From Planctomycetes bacterium UBA1135 (GTDB lineage: Bacteria > Planctomycetota > UBA1135): 18,314 nucleotides of DNA. Position 1 is the first letter of the stretch. The number at the start of each line of letters is the position of its first letter. The notes below the pieces were generated by a model. It was not told where the DNA came from, ran no database searches, and was given only the letters and a program-made list of their open reading frames with translations. The translations under genes were made by a program, and so were the position numbers. Below, piece after piece: positions 13,594-18,314 of the stretch. Location: the NCBI GenBank assembly GCA_002311925.1, contig DCAK01000106.1, forward strand, positions 1,455 through 19,768, read 5' to 3'.

Positions 13594-16500
13594 AGGCCTG
13601 TTACGTCTGTCCAACTCCGACCCAGCCGGATTTCGTCAACCTGGATGGGGACGGCGGTCGACCCGATGGTCCCTGAGTGGGTATCCAAGCGAAGGTGGCT
13701 GAGAACGGAGGATGAAGTTCCACCTGAGGAAATCAGGGTCCACTGGTCGGTTCCGGGGCCTTGGCCGTTGAGCAGAGTTTCCGATGCATGGACCAAATCC
13801 TGGGCGGTGTCATAAATCTTCATGTGGATTTGGTCCGTGCTCTGGCTGGTAGCAGTGACCCTTGCCACGACGAACCAAGTTTTGCTGGCGGCGGCTGTTC
13901 CTCCGGAAGCGCTCCCCAAATCTCCTTCCAACTGCCAATTACCGTCGCGGAATCCGATGGAAATGCCCGGACCCGAAGGCCCGTCACGGAGGCCCACGAG
14001 GCCCACGGGGTCGTAGACTCCAGGCTCCCTTCGGATGGCGAAGGACAGGAAATACGTGTCATCCCCTCCGAGATCAAAATCAATGGCTGAGGTATCTAGG
14101 GGGCGGGAGCAGGAAGTCCCGTCCCAGCGGCGCTGAGGGCCTTCGAAGAAGCCCCCTGATTCGACGAAGGGGACATTGGCGGGGTAAGCCCCGATGGAAC
14201 CATTGCGGTGAAGGTAGCCATGCCCGGTTGGGGCGTTCCAGGGGCCTGAAAAACCGCTTCCTCCTGCTAGGCCGCTGAGCTCCTGTCCATCGGCTCCATC
14301 GGTGAAGGCTTCGAGGGGGGCCACGGACCAATCCATGGCTGTAGTGAATCTCCAGACGGTTCCCTTGAATTCCTCTCCCCCAACGGTGATTTCATCGATA
14401 CGCCAATAGTAGGTGGTCAGCGGGGCGAGGGGGCCTGGGTTGAAAGTAGGCTGGAGCCGCACTCCTTGGTATTCGGTTGAAGTGATGTCAGCGTCCCTGA
14501 CTGCAGTGAAGTCGGTCCCGAAATAGACGTCGTGGAAATAGAAGTTTAGGCCGGGAATCCACGCCAGAGTGGCGGTCTGCTCCACTGAGCGGGCACCGTC
14601 GGCGGGGGAGGGAACGGTGGCCCGGCCGCCGGAAGCCAAGAGGCTGACTTCCGCTCCAGTCATCCCCCAATTCCAGAGTGTGAATTCGTCCAGCTGGCCG
14701 ACGAATCTAGAAGTCCCATTTCGCGTTGCCAACGGAGAGAGGCGGACGTCGGAAGATGCCGAACCCAAGGAGAAATCTCCCTGTGCGATTTTCACCCCGT
14801 CTCGCCAGAGTTTCAGACGCCCTTGATGGAATGTGGCTGTTAAAACTTGCCATGTCCCTGGATTCCACGGTGTGGAAGAAACGAGTTCCTGGTCACCCAA
14901 ACTGAAAGCAAGATTGCCATTTTGAACCACGAAATAACGCAATCCGTTTCCCGTTGCTTGCGGGTCTCCGAATCCTCCAATCCAGGTCCGGTCTGGAGGG
15001 GTAGGGTTTCCCATGACGTGAAGGTTGAGGGTCCAGGAATCAGCTGCGGCGGTAGGGATTCCGGAAGCATTCTCAACTGAAACCTCGGACCAACCTGCGA
15101 CTTCGAGAGCATTTCCGTGCGGGGAATTCACCCAACCGTGGCCAGGTAAACCGCTTGGTCCGGTGAAGAATGCCATTTCCACGCCTCCGAGACGGTGGGA
15201 GGCTGAAGGCCGGTATCTCCCCGTGATTTCCCAACGAATAAAACGGGCGGAAACCGAGGGGAAGGAATAGAAGGTAGGGCTTCCGTGCCCTGAGTGTTGA
15301 ATCTCAACAATCGAATCTGAAGCATCGAACACCGAGTCGGCGCTGAAAATCAGTCGGGAGCGGCCCGTCCAATCGTTGAAAACGGGGCGATCCTGGTGCA
15401 TCCAACCCTGGATGTCGACGATGGCACCAAAATCGCCTTCAAACCAAGTACCATGGCCAGGATTCGTCGTGAAGGGAATGGTGACCTCGCCATTTGGAGA
15501 AATGCATTGGCTGGAGGCGTCCGAATCGAAAAGGTTCGAGAAGGGATAACCGCTGACCGGATTGGAATTGGCAGTGAGAGCGGGCGGGTCGATTCTGGAA
15601 AGGACGGCTTGGCCGAGGAAGGAAAGTTCATTCCCTCCCAAGGCTGCAAAAGGATTCCCTGAGTCATAGGCCCCCGTGACTTCCCATCGGACCCAGCGGG
15701 CTTGAGTGGGGAGGAAGGGATAATCGATTTCAGATCCATGGCCTGAGTGAGAGATGTCCACAAAGGAATCGGAAGAATCAAAAGTTGAATCCAAGCTGAA
15801 GATGAGCCTGGACGAGGTCGTCCATTCCCCAGAATCCGCCCTGTCGAGGTGCCGCAAGCCGGCGATTTCCACATCTTGAGGGAATTCGAACTCCACCCAA
15901 GTCCCGTGGCTTGGGTCCGAGGAAAAGGACCAGCTCACGGGCCCCTGCCAGGCGCTGGTGAAACCCGTGTCCGGGTCGGCGTCAAGAAGGCCGGAGGGCG
16001 ACGTTCCCGCGGCGGCGTTGGCGTGGGCAGTGACTACGGGATCAGGGATTTCCACCAGGACAGATTCGAGGCCAATGGCACCATGGTTTTCTCTTCCCGA
16101 CGAGTCCAATGCGAGGCTCCCGGAAATCTCGTCCATTTTCCAGGAGAGAACAAGGTCCTCCCTGGAAACTGAAATTTCAACGATGGAGTTCCCGGTCAAG
16201 CCGCCGGGGTCGCCTCCGGTGTACCAGAAGGTGTCGACATATCCCCCGGTCTTTTCAGGGTCGGGGGTGTAGAGAAGGCGGTCGCGCTGCCCCTGCCCGT
16301 TGCCAGGAATCAAGGTGACGGCGCCGCCCTCCGAGGTGGTCGCGTCATGGCCGACAATCAGAATTGGGTCGTGGTTGACGTCGTGGTCGTTCGCAAGGAC
16401 ATCCAGAATCACTTCCCGGTCCTTGACGGAGGACGGTCGGTCGGGGTCGCAATAGGGGGGGGCTGGAATGGTGTAGGGGGCGACCACGGGAAGACCGAGC

Positions 16501-17567
16501 CATTCACCTCGCCACTGAACCACGTCGCTGGTTTCAGGGCCGAGGAGAAGCCAGGCGCCGCACATGGCGCTCCCACCCCAAGGCCAGCAGTCCCCATGCC
16601 CATATCCCCAGTTGTGGCCGACTTCGTGGGCCATGATTCCCGGCCCGTAGCCACGGTCCCAGGTGGTGGCTGCGTAGCTCCAGCCTCCCAGGGTGCCCAC
16701 ATAGGCGATTCCCGCTATTCCGTCGCCTAGGTAGTCGGTCAGCAGGTAGGCGGTGTCGCGGGGGATGTCCCAGTGATTGGCGTCCCAGTCGCCAGCGAAG
16801 GTGGTGAGGGCGTTTCCGGCGCCGGTGAAGTTGTAGTAGGGCTGGTCCCGCACCACCACGCCTGTGAGCTCGTAAACCGTCAACGCGTCCCTGCCGTAGC
16901 ACAATTCCAGCTGGGCAAGCTGGTCTTCGACTCCCGCGACAGCCCCCGCGACGGTGGACCCTTCCCGCTGGAAATAGGGGTGGTCGGCATCGAAAGCGAT
17001 TTGGGCCTCCCTCACTCTCCACGGCCCAAAGCCGGGGGGGCTGGGGAAAAGCCATGAGGAAGGCGGGGGAACCTGAGTGCCCGACGGCCCCCGGGTGGAT
17101 TGCGAGGAAGGCAGGGTGGGCCCTTTTCCTGCTACCCCGCACGCATCCAAGTCCAAGGGAGGAAAGGTCTCCAACTGGTGCCAGCCGGGAGGGGCGTTGG
17201 CCACTTGGCGGGACAAGGGCACCAGGCGGAGGGGGTTCTCTCCCCCGGGAAAGTGGATGACGGCGTGGAGTCCGCCTTCACGCAGGGAACCAGCGACCTG
17301 GACCTCGGGACGGTTTCTCAGGTGGCCGCGATAAGTCCGGACCGGGGGAGGGGCGGCCTGTTCATGCGAACCGTCTCCGTGGACGACACGCACCTGGAAA
17401 TCCGGGGAGCGCAGTGAAAAACGGGCGAGGTCGAGCCGGTGTCTCCGGCCCTTGATTTCGACCTGGACGGAAAATCTCTCCGGAAGACCCTCGGGGAGGT
17501 CCAGGTGAAATGAACCCAAGGGTTCTTGGGCAACTGGGATAAGTAGGAGGATTGAGGGGAAGAGCAT
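13590..17567 (-). CDS. Secreted multidomain metzincin-like metalloprotease with discoidin-like, LamG and FnIII-like domains
   Basis: The protein has 1325 residues from the ATG at 17567 (AAGGAG just upstream; a TTG six codons earlier is less likely). A short signal peptide ends near residue 14. Residues 20-145 resemble the reprolysin (M12B) propeptide, including VRTYRGHLRNRPEVQVAGSL, and DLDACGVAG places Cys143 as a possible cysteine switch. The catalytic region (about 184-365) has HEVGHNWGYGH (314-324), the metzincin zinc motif, with Met335 as a possible Met-turn. Next come a cadherin/Ig-like segment (about 375-468), the first strands of a LamG domain (about 472-499), two discoidin-like repeats (about 503-800), the rest of LamG (about 808-980), an FnIII-like domain (about 982-1076, with the segment TTYYWRIDEITVGG) and a C-terminal jelly-roll-like segment. 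No PEP-CTERM, LPXTG or dockerin signal was seen. Confidence 0.85.
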   Translation of the reverse strand: MLFPSILLLIPVAQEPLGSFHLDLPEGLPERFSVQVEIKGRRHRLDLARFSLRSPDFQVRVVHGDGSHEQAAPPPVRTYRGHLRNRPEVQVAGSLREGGLHAVIHFPGGENPLRLVPLSRQVANAPPGWHQLETFPPLDLDACGVAGKGPTLPSSQSTRGPSGTQVPPPSSWLFPSPPGFGPWRVREAQIAFDADHPYFQREGSTVAGAVAGVEDQLAQLELCYGRDALTVYELTGVVVRDQPYYNFTGAGNALTTFAGDWDANHWDIPRDTAYLLTDYLGDGIAGIAYVGTLGGWSYAATTWDRGYGPGIMAHEVGHNWGYGHGDCWPWGGSAMCGAWLLLGPETSDVVQWRGEWLGLPVVAPYTIPAPPYCDPDRPSSVKDREVILDVLANDHDVNHDPILIVGHDATTSEGGAVTLIPGNGQGQRDRLLYTPDPEKTGGYVDTFWYTGGDPGGLTGNSIVEISVSREDLVLSWKMDEISGSLALDSSGRENHGAIGLESVLVEIPDPVVTAHANAAAGTSPSGLLDADPDTGFTSAWQGPVSWSFSSDPSHGTWVEFEFPQDVEIAGLRHLDRADSGEWTTSSRLIFSLDSTFDSSDSFVDISHSGHGSEIDYPFLPTQARWVRWEVTGAYDSGNPFAALGGNELSFLGQAVLSRIDPPALTANSNPVSGYPFSNLFDSDASSQCISPNGEVTIPFTTNPGHGTWFEGDFGAIVDIQGWMHQDRPVFNDWTGRSRLIFSADSVFDASDSIVEIQHSGHGSPTFYSFPSVSARFIRWEITGRYRPSASHRLGGVEMAFFTGPSGLPGHGWVNSPHGNALEVAGWSEVSVENASGIPTAAADSWTLNLHVMGNPTPPDRTWIGGFGDPQATGNGLRYFVVQNGNLAFSLGDQELVSSTPWNPGTWQVLTATFHQGRLKLWRDGVKIAQGDFSLGSASSDVRLSPLATRNGTSRFVGQLDEFTLWNWGMTGAEVSLLASGGRATVPSPADGARSVEQTATLAWIPGLNFYFHDVYFGTDFTAVRDADITSTEYQGVRLQPTFNPGPLAPLTTYYWRIDEITVGGEEFKGTVWRFTTAMDWSVAPLEAFTDGADGQELSGLAGGSGFSGPWNAPTGHGYLHRNGSIGAYPANVPFVESGGFFEGPQRRWDGTSCSRPLDTSAIDFDLGGDDTYFLSFAIRREPGVYDPVGLVGLRDGPSGPGISIGFRDGNWQLEGDLGSASGGTAAASKTWFVVARVTATSQSTDQIHMKIYDTAQDLVHASETLLNGQGPGTDQWTLISSGGTSSSVLSHLRLDTHSGTIGSTAVPIQVDEIRLGRSWTDVTGL
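15168..16064 (-). repeat. Two tandem discoidin-like (F5/8 type C-like) protein repeats
   Basis: Repeat 1 spans about 15609-16064 and repeat 2 about 15168-15608, both within the protease gene. Matching segments are SRLIFSLDSTFDSSDSFVDI with SRLIFSADSVFDASDSIVEI, ISHSGHGS with IQHSGHGS, and RWVRWEVTGAY with RFIRWEITGRY. The DNA has diverged, so this is an old duplication at protein level. Confidence 0.75.
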
Positions 17568-17609
17568 GGTCTCCTTGGGACCCAACTATGCTAACCGCAA
17601 TGGAAGTAT

Positions 17610-18314
17610 TCAGGCTTTGTAATCATTCTCCAGAAGCCGGAAATGTTCCGACTGGAACAGGGCACGGCCCCCGAAAAATCGGTCCTCCACCCAGGTCGCC
17701 ACCCGTTGGCGCAAACGCTCGTGCTTGTGCAACACCCTCCCTTTTGCTGGGACATCCTCATGGAGGGCGTCCCCCCAGTCGAAACCGGCGATTCGGTCTC
17801 CCATGACCTTGGGGTGGGAGCCTTCGAAGGGGCGGGTGAACTTCATGGCGCCATACTCGAAGGCCTCCGGCGAATCAACGGGCCCTCCTCCGGGAGAGGT
17901 CTCACGGTGGTGGGCTTGAAAAGCCAGGTTCTTGGCTTCCATGGTCCGGGGAGGGCGAACATGGCCGTAGTGAAATATCCTGGCCCCGGAGTGCACGCAA
18001 TCGAGCTTGGAAGTGCCGGTCTTGTTCCGATAGTTTCGGCCGTCGAAACTGGGGTTCCGAAGGAAGGACTGGGCGTCGTTGAAGGAGTGGATGTCGGGGT
18101 CGTTGCGGATGATGCGGATTTCCCGTGCGTACCAGGCGTGTGAACGGAAGTGCCGATTGAAACTCCCCCAGAAATGGATGTAGTCGAAGACCATTCCCTC
18201 CACCCTCGGGTCGTCCACGAATTTGTCGCAGCGACTCCGGATTCCTTCGAGGTCATCCTCGTGGAGGATTTCGTCGGCCTGCAGGTAGAGCAGCCAGTCT
18301 CCTCCGCACGATTC
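17610..18314 (-). CDS. Glycosyltransferase-like protein (GT2-type), 5' end missing
   Basis: The 5' end lies outside the window; the frame stays open to the last base, so the internal GTG near 18218 is not the start. About 234 residues are visible. Near the edge, GGDWLLYLQADEILHEDDL has the form of the GT2 acceptor/metal-binding strand (the DWxLxLDADE pattern), though with QADE and not DADE. Further on, ARIFHYGHVRPPRTMEAKN is a motif seen in a group of bacterial glycosyltransferase-like proteins, followed by a helical tail ending in LLENDYKA. The nucleotide-binding part lies outside the window. The protease gene follows on the same strand after 42 bp, so they may be co-transcribed. The family call is moderately sure; donor and acceptor are unknown. 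Confidence 0.65.
   Translation of the reverse strand, partial: ESCGGDWLLYLQADEILHEDDLEGIRSRCDKFVDDPRVEGMVFDYIHFWGSFNRHFRSHAWYAREIRIIRNDPDIHSFNDAQSFLRNPSFDGRNYRNKTGTSKLDCVHSGARIFHYGHVRPPRTMEAKNLAFQAHHRETSPGGGPVDSPEAFEYGAMKFTRPFEGSHPKVMGDRIAGFDWGDALHEDVPAKGRVLHKHERLRQRVATWVEDRFFGGRALFQSEHFRLLENDYKA

Noticed and set aside
1..18314. tRNA, rRNA, riboswitch, CRISPR array or replication origin
   Set aside because: No cloverleaf, rRNA core, regularly spaced repeat array or DnaA-box cluster was recognised while reading; almost all sequence is accounted for by coding genes.

Overview
The window looks like accessory chromosome from a PVC-superphylum bacterium, most likely Planctomycetota. This rests on gene content and not on any marker gene. 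It holds exported Gfo/Idh/MocA oxidoreductases with twin-arginine signals, DUF1080 (3-keto-disaccharide hydrolase type) domains, an alpha/alpha-toroid protein, two SUMF1-fold proteins, an S1 sulfatase and a large multidomain LamG/discoidin protein. Composition is GC-rich, roughly 60% by eye. No rRNA, tRNA or CRISPR was seen. Almost every product carries a signal peptide, lipobox, Tat signal or membrane anchor, so this is an export-oriented catabolic region.

Layout. (1) 1-2458: a toroid protein running off the left edge on the minus strand, and a divergent membrane-anchored beta-helix protein on the plus strand. (2) 9791 down to 2478, minus strand: a long co-directional run. Its first four genes are nearly fused (gaps of 2 bp and 2 bp, then a 4-bp overlap): SUMF1-fold paralogue without the catalytic cysteines, Tat-exported oxidoreductase, cytochrome b562-like protein, and lipoprotein formylglycine-generating enzyme (FGE). 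After a 193-bp transposon-like remnant come a DUF1080-DUF1080-SGNH-DUF1080 fusion and a small anchored protein. (3) 9763-13593, plus strand: a divergent run of ApbE lipoprotein, a second Tat-exported oxidoreductase and a lipoprotein sulfatase, the last two overlapping by 4 bp. The two runs have no intergenic space between them; their start regions overlap. (4) 17567 down to 13590, minus strand: a 1325-residue secreted metzincin-like protease with adhesion domains, meeting the sulfatase tail to tail with overlapping stop codons. (5) A glycosyltransferase-like gene running off the right edge.

How the genes may work together (inference): the two runs could form an extracytoplasmic module for a sulfated, possibly acylated glycan. 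FGE would activate the sulfatase, the sulfatase would remove sulfate, the SGNH domain would remove acyl groups, and the Gfo/Idh/MocA enzymes and DUF1080 domains would oxidise and cleave the sugar by a 3-keto route. ApbE and the b562-like protein would be the redox components. The FGE cysteine pair and the sulfatase C-x-P-S-R motif are both visible in the sequence. The redox link is a hypothesis. The other points worth following are the transposon-like remnant, the cysteine-switch-like motif of the protease, and two discoidin-like repeats that appear inserted inside a LamG domain.
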